Assembly: GCF_030272615.1 (NCBI RefSeq)
Contig: NC_081415.1
Location: 267,085,425-267,149,424 of the forward strand
DNA length: 64,000 nucleotides
Direction of reading: 5' to 3'
DNA from: Cryptomeria japonica
Taxonomy: Eukaryota; Streptophyta; Pinopsida; Cupressales; Cupressaceae
Below are positions 11,110 through 23,981 of the stretch, one piece after another. Every line of letters starts with the position of its first letter. The first letter of the stretch is position 1. The translations under genes were made by a program, and so were the position numbers. The notes under the pieces were generated by a model. It ran no database searches. It was not told the origin of the DNA and saw only the letters and a program-made list of their open reading frames with translations.

Positions 11110-13100
11110 TTGGGATAAAGATGTGTTTATTGAATTTTATCATTCTACATTTTTTATCAAGTTATTACATCCAATATATTTCTTTAAATTTTTGTGCTTA
11201 AAATCACAAACCTAGATAGAAACAGTCATATAAATTGCATCCTATAGATAAACTCATGAGTTTCATGCCAAATTTTTTCCAAATCTTGCAATTTGTCTTT
11301 GTGCACTACCATCAATTTTTTGTAGATCCTTGATAAAACCTCTTTTTTTTCATTTTTATACGAACAATTAGGTTCTTAATGTCATGAATTGACTATCAAG
11401 TGACTGAAAGGATCTATTGACAATTGATTTTAAAAGACACTTGAAAAATACTACCCCTAGACCTTTCTAGGTGCATCACTCCCATACTCCCAATTTCTTT
11501 TTAAAGAGCAAAACACAATTTTTTTGTGCTACACCAAATTTAAAGAAGTAGATTTTTTTCCTTAGAAATCCCTTTTTCATTTTTTTTTAATATTTCAACA
11601 TTTTTTTCCTATTGTTTAAATCTTGAGTAATTAAATTATATATATACTTTTGGTTTGTGATTCAATCTCAATTTCAAGTAATGCTCCTATGATCAAAATA
11701 GACTATTTATTTATTTTTCTTCTAAATTTTGTTCTTTATGTCTCATACATTATTCAAATATATTTTGTGTATTTATCTATTTTTTATTTTCCATGACTTC
11801 ATCTTATTCTTCAATCTAAGTCAAATCTTTTGGCTATAAAATTTTGGCCATGTTTTAGTTTTAAAGTTATGCTATACACAATAATACTTAAAGACTTTTT
11901 TAGATTGTTATGTATATTATAATTCTCATTGTTAAGTGAGTCACACATAAAATTGATTATCCATGAAAATTATGATTTGAATCATGACAATACTTCAATT
12001 CTACTATGAATTTTTATTTGTATAAACAACCTTGATTAATTCATAATTGTATGTTCTTGTCAAGTTTATATTCCAATTTTTTATTTGTATTGTAATTAAT
12101 CATACATATGTATTGAGTTTATTTCTCCATCCCTAACATATTTACAATTTTTCCAGTACTTGAACTAGAGGTAGGGTACCCATACCTTTTTATTTGTTTG
12201 TATTCACCCAAGTAGGAAGAGAGAAGGAAATCCCTATCAAAGTTGAAGAGCATTGGGGAAGTTATTTGTAAGGGTTCGGTTCATTACCACATCTACCCCT
12301 CTCTCATGATCTTTGTGGGGGGAGAGCGAGGCCTATAATTAGTAGAAATGAAACTAGGTTAAGTTTGACACATAGAAGATGTGTATGATGACAATGAGTA
12401 TGTGAATAAATGGATGAGAATATGGCTACATTATATATAATTATAGGTACCAAAAGATGTGGGTGTAGGAATGTTATCATTCTCTCTAAATTAAAGTCCC
12501 ATGGTAATTATGGTTCCAATCTTATCTCATAAAGGCATATTACACTACATATTTCATTAACTTTATTTTTTTATATAAATAGTCTGTTCTTGCAATAATC
12601 AATTTGTAATGTCCAATTCAAAGGTGGCACAAGTAAATGAATAACATAGGGTATAAAAAACCCTTTAGAACCATGTCACACAATATAATATTATCTTTGA
12701 AGCTAAAAAAAAACCCTAAATTTTAGAACCATATATAACAATAGAGCCATCTATCCTTCTAGGCTAAAATCAAACCCCTTGTGAAAAAAATCAATTACAT
12801 TAGAATTGTCTATTTATTCAAATGGATGCACTTTACATCACAAATGTCAATAGAATTAATCATACCCACAATATTTTAAGATAAGGGGATGACAATTCTA
12901 TGTGGCTCTTGCCCTTAAAGAACAAAAAATATATAAAACAGTAAAGAGCATGGACAAACAAATTATCAACAACCATTTGGGTTGCAAAGTACTAAAATAG
13001 GAAATGCTACCTCCTACCTTTAGATAATACTTTTTCTCACAACAAACAAAGGTTCACTCTAAATCACTATTGTACAAAACCTCCAAACTAACACATTTTT
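11110..13100. other. A+T-rich stretch, no gene recognised
   Basis: About 2 kb with no convincing coding frame, no terminal repeats that I could pair and no RNA gene. It is the right-hand flank of element A and is probably old unrecognisable repeat DNA. Confidence 0.5.
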
Positions 13101-14990
13101 TTTCTATTAAATACAATCATAATCATAGCACCATTTTTCAATAGGTGTTCCTTTTAGATTTAGCTTTTTAATTTCTCATAATCAAACATTCATTTTTAGT
13201 TTGAGTTGAGAGATAAGTGACTTCTTCCACACCAAGCTCATTAATATTCCTAAACTTTGATGAAAAATCATCTTCAAAAGCCAATGGACCTAGCTCTAAA
13301 TTGTCTAGAACTTTTGAATGGTTTTTTAAGTTTGCATACAACAACACTATAAGTATTATAATGTTATCTCTATTCAATTCAAAATTTTATGTATTTTTTC
13401 CCTTATACTAAGAGGGTACTCAACTTTTTACTATATTTAATATATTCATCCTTTTTATCAATCTCACTCTTAAATTCTAGTTCACTTACATGTCATTCCT
13501 TTCAGACTTTGAACTTTTTTTTCTCATTATTATTTTTCTTTACCACAAGGTTGTTAGAGATAAATTTAAGTTTACATCCCACTAGATAGTGTTGGGGATT
13601 ATGTTTCTTCCACCATGATGAACACCCTAAAAGATTTTTGGATTTTTTACATTGCTTAATCTTAAGCCATATTTGAAAGAAATGACAAATCAAAATAGTG
13701 TATTTTTCACAATATAAAGATTACTTCTAAAAATTCTTATCCACTTTCAATGCAATATCTAAGTTTGCATCATGCAGTTGATCATCCACAAGAAAGCACT
13801 CAACATCAATCTCATCATTCAACAACTGAATATATGATTTTATTTTTTTTCAAAACAATCATCTTCATCACTCATAAGAAAAGCTTCCAAGTCTACTAAG
13901 CAATCAGTTGTAGGGCTATCTCTTTTATTTAAATATGAAGCTGAAAACTCAAAACTATCATTCACACATTCCTAAGACACTTGAATAACAGTATTGTTGT
14001 ATGGTGCAATCTCATGTATATCTTTCATGTCATTGTGAAATACATTCACATTTGCATATGCCTTTGTTACAAGTTGAGCACAATTTATATTCTTTTCACA
14101 ACACGTTGCAACTTCACTTTGCACAAAATGTTTGTTTTCATTATGTACCATGTTATGTTTTCTTTCATTTTCAGCAACACAATAACTGCAAGCAATATTT
14201 TGAAAATTTATACTATCAACATTCTTAGACAAAAAAATCTATACCTTTGTGTTCATTTTTACCACTCGTCTGAGTTCTTTTGTAACATCACATACTTGCA
14301 GCCATATAACCTTTTGATATTCTAAACTTCAAATTCTTTTCAATGTCCCTTGCAACATCTTCATGGTCTATTACATAATCATCTATTAAATTGCAAAATT
14401 TTTGCAGATGCCTATCTATTGATTTTGAACTCTCCCCACTATATTTTGGCTATTATTCTCTGATTTCATGAGGGATTGCATTTGGATATCCACAAATACC
14501 GTCAAAATTTATTGCTTTGTGTCTTCTAATAACTAAACCATTCATTGCATCTAATTTGACAATACAAATAAAATCAAGTACCTGAAAGCATATTGCAACC
14601 TTAAATAATTTTCTGAGTCGCCACCTCTTGATGAGGAGATATATCAATCATCCTTTTTAGGTTCTTCTTTCCAGTAGAGTCTGTTAGCAGCAATCAAGGA
14701 GGAAGATACACTAAACAATTCTTTGCAGTTGTTCACCTTTCCACTTTTGCTTCACTACCATTCATGCCTCCATCGATTGCCGAATACATTGTTTCGAGCT
14801 TCACACTCAAAATTGATATTATCAATTCCTTTGCTAGAAATTCGATTATTTCTATTCAGCCTTGAGTGCACCCTAATGGTTGTCTCAAACAATTGATTTT
14901 CCATTGCAAAGTTATTATCATAACACACACCAATTAATTGGATCAGAGATGAACTTACTGTAAAGATTAGAAAGAGCAGAGAAAACAATA
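13100..14990 (-). pseudogene. Degenerate minus-strand retroelement, Gag-like remnant
   Basis: Scattered minus-strand frames read in the order 14988 to 13168. One (14755-14988) contains RVHSRLNRNNRISSKGID. Another (14453-14647) contains GYPNAIPHEIRE. Just downstream, the Ser-Lys-Ser-Ile and HLQKFCNLIDDY blocks resemble the N-terminal half of a gypsy-type capsid. Further left, frames 13502-13693 and 13168-13377 (FEDDFSSKFRNINELG, then EVTYLSTQT) may be later parts. Stops and frameshifts are everywhere, there is no RT, and boundaries are not visible. The superfamily call is tentative. Confidence 0.35.
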
Positions 14991-15771
14991 ACAGAAACAG
15001 AAAAGCAATAAGAAGAGACTAACACACAATTTATTGTGGTTCGACAAATATGCTTACATCCACACTCAAAGCAGGGAATAACTTCTATTAATCAACTCCA
15101 ATACATGGGCTGCACACAACCATTATATAATCATATTCAGATATGAAATGAACAGTTGGGAGAACGTGAAGGATCATGTGACCGTTAGACTTCACATTCC
15201 CAACACTTACCATTATCGGCCCTATTCACTTTGATCATAATCGGCTGGCATGATTTGTCTCATAAATTCGCAGCCATGATATCAGCCTTCCAAAAAACTC
15301 GCACATTTGCATATATCGCATTAAAAACACAAAACTTCAATTCTTATTAATTCGTAACCATTTCAGACCCCTAGCAAAATGCCTAGCAATGAAATTTCAT
15401 TGCATCGTACTTCCTTACAAGCATAAGCCTTCATTAGACTGAAACATATTACTGTGGTCATCTTACGAGTTTTTATTATTGCTGCAATATGTTGGATTTT
15501 ATCCAAAGCATTCACCATTGAACGCCTCCATTATTTGCTCCGCTCTCTGCTTTCATGTTGTGACAATAACCTTCGACTTTCTATGTCGACTCGCACTGGT
15601 TTTTGATATGAGTATAGCTGGACTATTGTTCAGTGAGGGCCACAAAGTAGTTTTAAACCTCTTTTGTCAAAGGTTGAGGGGTATCCATTCTGTCAAATTC
15701 GTTCGGACTCATCTCTTATGATGTGGGAGTCTTGCATTCAGTAAGACTTGATCTCTGGTGGACTCATTTGG
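14991..15771. other. Unassigned region, possible LTR remnant
   Basis: It contains a GTGGTTCGACAAATATG block near 15040 and CACTC-rich text resembling untranslated parts of plant copia LTRs, but I could not pair it with a second copy. A weak TTGGATCAGAG near 14938 resembles a primer site. The last five bases (15767-15771, TTTGG) are the left target duplication of element H. Confidence 0.3.
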
Positions 15772-16375
15772 TGTTGAGAAATGTCTCAACCTTTCTATTT
15801 CTATGTTTGAATTAAATAATAAATTAGAAAATTGTAGTTATCTTTTAGTTGTCATGAAAGTTGCAAAATGCAATTGTGACAATTTGAAAGATGTTTTTTA
15901 ATTGTCAAAATAGTAAAAGCATTAAAAATGAGAAAGAGAAATGAAAGCTTGCTAAAATAGGGAAGACCTTTCAAAAGGTGGATAAAAACATAAGTTGAAA
16001 GAAGAAGCTTTTTGTTTTCTTTGTGATTTGTGCCTAAGTAGTTTTGAAACCATTTCTGATTTATGGTTTCTCTCATGTCAATTTATTTAGTGTTTGAGTT
16101 GAAGGAAATAGAGGTTATTCACAGAAGCAAAGAAGTGTTGCAAAAATTCAGAAAGAGAAGTTGTATTGATGTAACTCATTCAAAGGATTAATACAAGTCT
16201 CGGGTCTCTTTGTAGTGGAGTTTTTTGCCGAAAGGGTTTCTCCACATAATTCTTGAGTTATGGTTTATATTTATTTTGTTGTCCATTACCATCTGTAATT
16301 TATTGTTATCTGTTTGTTTGGTTGCATAAAATTATTAGCATAATTTCACTGTATATTTTATCCTGTTATTCAACA
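15772..16375 (+). repeat. 5' LTR of element H
   Basis: It begins TGTTGAGAAATGTCTCAAC, a 7-bp inverted repeat (GTTGAGA/TCTCAAC), and ends TTATTCAACA. A TATA-like GGATAAAAAC lies near 15979. The partner at 20844-21436 lacks about 20 bases at its start. Confidence 0.9.
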
Positions 16376-16390
16376 TTTGGCATCAGAGCC
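16376..16390 (+). promoter_or_regulatory. Primer-binding site of element H
   Basis: TTTGGCATCAGAGCC directly follows the LTR. It is a one-base variant (C for T) of the tRNA-Met primer site TGGTATCAGAGCC. Confidence 0.8.
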
Positions 16391-16491
16391 AAGTTGGCTT
16401 GATTTGAGAAGGGGATGCCTTTCTTGGAGTGTTTGATTGATTTTTTTGCTACAATGGGAGTGTGTTGTTTTTTCTTGGAATTTAAGATTCA

Positions 16492-17286
16492 ATGCAAAAA
16501 GAAATCGTGGTTAGCTCATCTCGATTGGACTTTGAAAAGTTCAACGGTTTTGGATATGAGCTTTGGAAGCTAAAGATGGAGGATCACTGAAAGAGATCAA
16601 TGGATTGTTGTTAATAAAAAGGAGAAACTAGATAGTATTTCAGATGAAGATCAGAAGAAATTAGATAAAAAGGCTCGTGACACTATTCGTTTGTGTTTAT
16701 CTAATTTTGTTCTATTGAATGTTTCAAATGAGACTACTGCACATAAATTGTGAAATAGAATAGGAGAGATTTACTAAAATAAGAGTAGATCATTAACAAG
16801 TTATTTCTGAAAAAAAAAGTTATATTCTCTTAAAATGAACGAAGGAGACTCAATTGCAGAACACTTGAATTCATTTAATCTAATATTGAGTCAATTGTGG
16901 TCAATTAATGTAAAGATAGAGGAAGAGGATAAATGTATTCTATTATTATGTTCACTTCCTAAATCTTAGGATAATTTTATTCTTGCAATCAATGGTTTTT
17001 TTTTTCAGATGATCTGAAGTTGGATGCCCTTGCTACTTCTCTACTTTCAGAGCAAATGAGGAGAAAGACTTCAAAGGGGTCTAAAGATGCATTGCATTTA
17101 CACAACAGAACTAAAGAGAAAGGTAAGGACAAGAAGAAAGATGAAAAAGACAATCGTTCCAAGTCCAAGGGAATGTATGAATCACTTGGTAAAAGTAGAT
17201 TGAGGTGTTGGAATTGTGATAAGTGGGGCATCTCAAAAAGGAATGTAAAAATAAAAATAAAATTAGTTATGATTCCTCTACTATAA
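16492..17286 (+). pseudogene. Copia Gag of H (UBN2-type), broken
   Basis: From ATG 16492 the reading begins MQKEIVVSSSRLDFEKFNG and shows the YELWKLKM signature of copia Gag. TGA follows within about 35 codons. Later parts lie in other frames (16620-16740, 16830-16990, 17020-17286) and include the MNEGDSIAEHLNSFNLI segment of the UBN2 domain. A Lys-rich tract precedes a damaged zinc knuckle near 17205 (CWNCDKWGISKRN, with H and the last C lost). Gag would have packaged the RNA; this copy cannot encode it. Confidence 0.8.
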
Positions 17287-17700
17287 ATCCTCTGATGATG
17301 AAGTTGTTGATTCTTTTATGATTTCTACTAATATAACTTATGATGAATCTTGGCTAGTAGATTCAGGTGCATCCTACCACATGACTTCTCACAAGGAGTG
17401 GTTTTCCGCATATTCAACTTATGATGGTGGGGAAGTTTTCCTCAAGGATAATAGCACATGAAAAAATGTAGGCCGAGGGGAGGTAAAATTGATTTTCAAT
17501 GATGGAAGGGTTAAAACCCTTAAAGATGTATTGCACATTTCTAGTTTAGCTAGAAACTTAATTTCTATATATAAAATGAATGATTTAGGAGTACATGTTA
17601 CTTTTGAAAAGAGTGGTTGCAAGTTAAGTAGAGGGAATTTGATTTTAGCTTAGGGTAATAGGTGTGGCACCCTATTTAGACTTGATGCTTCTAATTTCTA
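17287..17700 (+). pseudogene. Copia protease of H
   Basis: The reading around 17345-17430 contains WLVDSGASYHMTS, the DSGA aspartic protease active site followed by the copia HMT motif. Downstream text (DVLHISSLARNLIS near 17525) is the usual link to the integrase. In-frame stops (for example TGA at 17459 and TAG near 17652) disable it. Confidence 0.8.
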
Positions 17701-18600
17701 TAACTCTATTAATGTAATTGATAACTCTATATCATGTGAGCTATGACACCATAGGATGGGCCATATTGGTGAAAAAGGGTCTCAAATCCTTCATAAATAA
17801 AAATATGGTTGATGGTTTGTCTGGTTACTTTGCTAATTTTGATTTCTATGAATATTGTGTATGGAAAGCAACATAGAGTATCTTTTAAATCTAGAAGTAC
17901 TAGAGCTAAACAAGTTTTGAAGGTAATTCATAGTGATGTTTTTGGTCTTGTGGATGTACCATACATTGGAATGTCTCACTACTATGTTTCCTTTATTGAT
18001 GATTATTCCAAATATTCATGGATTTACTTTTTGAAAGAAAAATCTATTTTTTTTTTCTATATTTAAAGAATTTAAAACACTTGTTGAAAAACAAACAGAT
18101 AAAAAAGTAAGGGTTTTAAGAATAGATAATGATGGTGATTTTTTCTCTAAGGTTTTTGATGACTATTATAAGCATGCAGGAATTGTTAGGCATAAAACAA
18201 CTCCATATACCCCACAACAAAATGGAGTGGTAGAGAGGATGAATAAGACTTTAATGGATAGAGCTAGAAGCATGTTGAGTAGTGCAAATCTTGAACAATG
18301 TTTTTGGGTTGAAGTAGTTCAGACTGCTTGTTATCTAGTTTATATATCACCCACATCTACTCTTGTTGATAAAACCCCCTATGAGGTATGGACAGGTAAA
18401 TGTCCATCATTTTCTCATTTTAGAGTTTTTGGCAGGAAGCATATGTTCATATTCCTAAAGAAAAACATTCTAAGCTTGATTTCAAAGATAACAAGTTTTT
18501 TTTTGTGGGTTATGGTGAATGCATTAAGGATTATAAGCTTTGGGATCCTATAGCAATGAAAATGGTATATTTTAAGGATGTAATTTTTAGGGAGCTAAAG
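17701..18600 (+). pseudogene. Copia integrase of H
   Basis: Fragments in different frames cover the zinc-binding start (HRMGHIG near 17750) and the catalytic core. The core keeps HSDVFG (first Asp, near 17930), LRIDNDGDF (second Asp, near 18117) and GVVERMNKT (Glu, near 18227), so the DDE residues survive. The C-terminal PYEVWTGKCPSFSHFRVFG follows at about 18378-18440. Frameshifts near 18060 and 18430 and several stops make it non-functional. Confidence 0.85.
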
Positions 18601-18899
18601 GAATTTAAAAATGATAAACGCCTTAGGTGAAGCCTAACAAAATAGTGCATTTTGATATTAAGGTTGAACCACAGAAAGATACATAGGTAGAACAATCTCA
18701 AGAAGATGCACATGTAGAACAACTTGATGAACATGAAGGTGAAGAAGAAGGATTAGAATCTAGAATCATGAAGATGAACAACTATAGCATCTTGTTACAC
18801 CTCAAAGAAGATCCACAAGACAACGTAAGCCCATTGATTGGTATGGATATAGTCCATTTGATTTTCGTTGTGTTGTTACTTTATCTTGTACTAACAATA

Positions 18900-19850
18900 A
18901 ACCTAGATTTGTGAAAGAGGCCTTATCTTAAGATGATCACGAGTCTTGGTTAGAGGCAATGCAAGATGAAATGAAGGCTTTTAAAAAAATGTGACACATG
19001 GGATCTAGTCGAGTTTCCTAAGGGGAGAAAATTCATTGGATGAAAATGGGTATTTAAGAAGAAATTTATAGCAGATGGTAAGTTGGAATGGTATAAGGCT
19101 CAGTTAGTGGAAAAAGCTTACTCATAGGTTGAGAGGGTGGATTTTGATGAGATTTTTTCTCTTGCAGCTAAACTAACTTCCATTAGATTCCTTTTATCTA
19201 TTTCTACTGCTTTTGAATTAGAAGTAGAGAAAATGGATGTTAAAACAACTTTCTTATATGGGGATCTTGATGGGAAAATATTTATGAAACAACCTGATAA
19301 TTTTATTGTGAAGGGACAAGAACGATTGGTTTACAGGTTAAAGAGATCATTATATGGTTTGAAGCAGTCACCAAGAATGTGGTATAAAAAAACTGATGCT
19401 TTTGTATTGAATCGTGACTTTGTTAGAAGTGAAGAAGATCATTGTATTTATTTTAAATTAATTAATGATCGATTGCTAGTCACTGTCCTTTATGTTGATG
19501 ATATGCTATTTATTGGAAAAGATAAGGGAATGATTAGGAAACTTAAGAGTCAATTATTTGGTACAGTTGATATGAAAGATTTAGGGGCTGCAAAATACAT
19601 CTTGGGTATGGAAATCAATAGGGATCGGGTTAACATAAAATTATGGTTAAGTCAAAAGAAGTATGTTAACACTATTTTGCAATGTTTTTCCATGCATGAT
19701 TGTAAACCAGTTAATATTCCCTTTCCACTTGGCACTAAAATATCTCTAGAACAATGTCCTAAAACAGATGATGAACTTGAAGAGATGTTTAAAGTTCCTT
19801 ATGCTAGTGTTGTAGGAAGCCTTATGTATGTTATGTTCTAGACAAGATCA
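18900..19850 (+). pseudogene. Copia reverse transcriptase of H
   Basis: The clean part is 19137-19841 (234 codons): MDVKTTFLYGDLDGKIFMKQP, SLYGLKQSPRMWYKK, and YVDDM at 19491 with both catalytic Asp intact, then the AAKYILGMEI motif. Upstream (18900-19136) the finger region (WLEAMQDEMKAF) is present with frameshifts. TAG at 19839 ends the frame just before the RNase H link. It would copy element RNA into DNA. Confidence 0.9.
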
Positions 19851-20392
19851 GATATTGCCTAACCAGTGAGAGTTCTTAGTAGATTTATGGCAAATTCGTG
19901 AAAAGGGTTTTCAAATATTTATGTGGGACTTCTAATCATTGCATTTGTTATCATGGATCTAATGATATGAGTAGGGTGATTGATTTGCAGGGCTTTGTTT
20001 ATTTAGATTTTGCTAGTGATCTAGGTTGCATAAGATCAACAAGTGGCTATATCTTTACTTTGTTTGAAGGAGCAATTAGTTGGATGAGAAAAATACAACC
20101 TATAGTTGTGTTGTCCACTACAAAAGAAGAGCACATGGCTGCAACACATGCTTGTAAAGAGGTAGTGTGGTTAGAAAGATTATGTTCATATATTGGCTTC
20201 CAATGTAAACAAGTAAGAATCAATTGTGATAGTCAAAGTGTCATCTGTTTGGCTAAAAACCCAATATATCATGCCCACATGAAGTACATAGATGTTCAAT
20301 ATCACTTTGTTCGGGAAATGGTTGAGAGTGCTAGAGTCATGTTACAGAAAGTAGACACTTTAGTGGATGTTGCAGATTCTCTTAACCAATGA
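19851..20392 (+). pseudogene. Copia RNase H of H
   Basis: A 164-codon frame (19898-20392) reads through the copia RNase H: DFASDLGCIRSTSGYIF, LSTTKEEHMAATHACKEVVW and INCDSQSVICLAKNP (catalytic Asp region). It ends after DSLNQ. The expected TKPM motif is lost here but present in the duplicated copy at 20530-20757. Confidence 0.88.
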
Positions 20393-20529
20393 GCATAAAA
20401 AAATTGTTGATGTAGAGAGGCCATGGGGGTCACCTCTTTTGAAGCTTGATTTGTTCAGTTTCCCTTTATGCTTTATGCAAGGTGTTCGACAAGTGGGAGA
20501 ATGTTGAGAAATGTCTCAACCGTTCATGT

Positions 20530-20757
20530 ATTGGCCTTCAATGTAAACAAGTAAGAATCAATTGTGACAGTCAAAGTGTCATCTGTTTGGCTAAAAACCC
20601 AATATATCATGCCCACATGAAGCACATAGATGTTCAACATCACTTTGTTCGGGAAATGGTTGAGAGTGCTAGAGTCATGTTACATAAATTAGACACTTTA
20701 GTGGATGTTGCAAATTCTCTTACTAAACCAATGAGCATAAAAAAATTGTTGATGTAG
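20530..20757 (+). pseudogene. Duplicated RNase H C-terminal fragment of H
   Basis: It repeats about 20195-20400 nearly base for base (QCKQVRINCDSQSVICLAKN again) and ends SLTKPMSIKKLLM, closer to the family ending than the first copy. It begins directly after a 28-base piece of LTR start (20504-20531), so the duplication unit runs from RNase H over the purine tract into the LTR. Confidence 0.9.
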
Positions 20758-20843
20758 AGAGGCCATGGGCCTCACCTCTTTTGAAGCTTGACTTGTTTAG
20801 TTTCCCTTTATGCTTTATGCAAGGTGTTCGACAAGGGGGAGAA

Positions 20844-21436
20844 TGTTGAGAAAGGTGTTTTTATTTTTGAATTAAATAATAAATTAGAAAATTGCAATTA
20901 TCTTTTAGTTGTCATGAAATCACTAAATAAAATTGTGACAACTTGTAAAATATTTTTTAATTGTCAAAATAGTAAAAGCATGAAAAAGGGGAAAGAAAAA
21001 TGAAAGCTTGCTAAGATAAGGAAGATCTTTCAAAAGGCGGATAAATACACAAGTTGGAAGAGGAAGCCTTTAGTTTGTTTCTTTGATTTGTGCTTAAGTG
21101 GTTTTCGAAACCATTTGTCATTTATGGTTTCTCTCATGCCTATTTATTTAGTGCTTTAGTTAAAGGAAATAGAGGTTATTCACAAAAGCAAAGAAGTGCT
21201 ACTGAAATTCAGAGAGAGAAGTTGTATTGATGTAACTCATTTGAAGGATTAATACAAGTCTTGGGTCTCTTTGTGGTGGGTTTTTTTTTCCGAAAGGGTT
21301 TCTCCATGTGATTCTTGAGTTATGGTTTGCATTTATTTTTTTGTCCATTACCATTTGTAATTTATTGTTATCTGTTTGTTTGGTTGCATAAAATTGTAAG
21401 TATAATTTACTATATGTTTTATCCTATTATTCAACA
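20844..21436 (+). repeat. 3' LTR of element H
   Basis: It follows a clean purine tract (about 20831-20843, ACAAGGGGGAGAA) and ends ATTCAACA. The TTTGA flank at 21437-21441 is the right target duplication. Confidence 0.9.
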
Positions 21437-23981
21437 TTTGAAACCATTCAACTTCACCAGTTTAACAAGAACCTATTAACAACTCGCATTGATTTGGAGA
21501 TATAACCATTTACAAAAATTGTGATATGATTTACAGACTACATCAAATTGTTCATCCATACTTATGAGAATTTGCAATGTCATGTCATGATTTCTCTGTA
21601 TACATATTTATTAGTAGAACATGAAAAGCAATAGGCCCCTTTTAAAATAAACATTTATTAGATATGGACAAATTTAATAAATGATTAATGTTAATTTTTA
21701 TTATTATTATTTAAAATCATTGATAAAAAAAGATTAAATATCTCATTCTCAATTGTCAATCAATAGTTTTACAATTAAATGTTCAAAATGTTAAAATGTT
21801 CACCTCTCAAATCAAAAATTTCAAAGCTCCATCATGGCCATTCAAAAGAAATTGGACCACAAAATGTGTTGTCAACATAGTAGCATTACACTTGAAAAAC
21901 TCATAATTACTGTGAAGTAGTCATGACCCACTAAATTTGTTGTGCCTTATCTTTTTATTTTATTTTTTTAAACTAGTTTCAATACACATACACGTGTGTG
22001 CATATGTACGAAAATGTGTACACAAACATCTTTTGGCTACATTTTACAATTAAAGTAAAAATAGAAAGCAACTCAGATTTCACCTTTTTCGCATAAGGTT
22101 ATAGTATTTTAAATGTTCTTTTAAGTTAGAGGTTGAATTGATATGTTTTAGCAATTAGATTTTAAACTATATTAAGGGTTTGTCTTCTGATTTATATTCT
22201 AATGAAGGTTTAACTAAACAAGATAGGCCTTCCTTTAAAATAGTAGGACTATTTTAGTGTCAACCATATGTTTTTATATAAATTTTGTTAAGTGAAAATA
22301 AAATAGATTTTCTAAGTCTTGTGTAATTTGTTAATAATAATCAATATTTGTATAATGCAAATCATGTGTTTCTATTTATATATATATTGTATTTGACATG
22401 ATATAATATATTTTGTTTTTCTCTATTTTTATAATTAGTGGGTAATTATTTAGTTGTCATTAGTTTTTGACATCATGCTAATGGCATGTAAATAAAATGT
22501 TACTAGAGTTATCAACACTCAAGAATTTGTTGTCACTTTCATGTTACCTTTTAAAAGCATGTTGTGCTCCATTCAATTGCAAGTTTTAATGCTTTAATGA
22601 CATTATATATCATATTTGATGAAAGTGACTTAACCAATACAAATAACTACCAAATATGATCATAATGTTGACTTTGTTAGATCATATAGCTAGGAACTAT
22701 GTTTGCATGAAAAGGGACATCAAAAAGTGTTTGAAGTGAATGAGATTATCTACCACGGCAAACAAATTATTCGCTCAAGTAGATATTTTTCAAATATGTT
22801 AGATGTATGTGATGATACAATCTATTTGATAGCTAGGAACATAGGGATGGTGGTTTAGTAGTTACATTTTGGTGGGGTTTGCAAACAACTATTTGGTCCC
22901 TTCCTCATGGATTTTGGTTAGCATTTTTAAAACAACACATTCACAAATCATTGATTGTACATGCATCATTGATGATTTGGACTCATAACAATAGGTTTAG
23001 ATGATTAAGTCTCTAATAGATGAAATAAAATTTTGGAGGTCATTAAAAACATTTATAATTTTGAGGGGTGCAAATTTAGTCCCTTGACTAGTGGGTCCTC
23101 TCTTGTAGCATGTTCTTTTTGGGGGATAAACCAATCAGATGCCAACAATGAAGGAAACTTATTTGCTTCACAATCATAGAGTTAAATATTTAGAATCAAA
23201 TCAAGCATTATTATAGAAACACTTCAACTTCCAACTACACAAAGGATTATTGCCATAAATTCCATCATGTAAATGAAGGGCATATTTTTAAGGATTATGC
23301 TAACAAAGCATTTATATACTGTCTATCTAACTTACTAGATGCCCATTGCAAAGAATGTACTCATTGTGAAGCATGTATAACAATCACCATGAGATTCTTG
23401 TCAAATGGATCAACAAAAAAAGTACATTTGGTTGGATCAAACGTAGTATTGATGAAAGGTTTGGTTGACAATCATATAGATATTATGGGACTTATTGGCA
23501 TTGATAATCTTTTTTTTCTTTTCTTATGGAAATGCTTCCTAGACTTGCACTCTTGAGTTTAATTCCCTTCACATCATATGGAGTGTATGAAGCTTCAATA
23601 CAAGACTAGATACATAGTTGAAAAAAATTGTGATTACTCATACGACTTGTAAGTAATTGTGATTAAAATAGGTTGTCAAGTAGCTCATAGAAAAACTCAA
23701 TTACAATTTTTTGGTAAACCTTACTGTATTTTTTATAAAAAAAACTAGTCAAAACACACCAAAATTTATCACAACTCATGACCACACAAAAAAATTGATT
23801 GCCAACTAAAAACCACAATTTCATATGACAAACAAGTTTTTGACACTGTTAATTTATTTTTACTTTAGAACCTACAAATTTTCATGTTACTAAAAGGTGA
23901 AGACGACTATTAAACATAGTCTACTAATAGTTTTGGTTGATGGTCTAGTTGCAATGAATAAAACAAGGTTGCGAGATATTG

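Larger units (their letters stand above)
15772..21436 (+). mobile_element. Ty1/copia retrotransposon H, full-length but dead
   Basis: H has LTRs of 604 and 593 bp (15772-16375, 20844-21436), TG...CA ends and flanks TTTGG (15767-15771) and TTTGA (21437-21441), a target duplication with one mismatch. The coding order Gag, protease, integrase, RT, RNase H is the copia order. A primer site (TTTGGCATCAGAGCC) and purine tract (ACAAGGGGGAGAA) are present. Stops and frameshifts break every domain. The 3' end carries an internal tandem duplication of RNase H, purine tract and LTR start. Confidence 0.92.

Noticed and set aside
14755-14988. Minus frame starting with a signal-peptide-like hydrophobic segment and an IGVCY phrase, recalling secreted glucanases
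   Set aside because: Only 77 codons, no further glucanase motifs, and the rest reads like a decayed retroelement frame.
16376-16390. tRNA gene fragment
   Set aside because: The match is only the primer-site complement at an LTR edge; no cloverleaf or box A/B sequence follows.
22700-23500. Possible degenerate protein-coding region between H and I
   Set aside because: Stops occur every few dozen codons in all frames and no conserved motif was visible.
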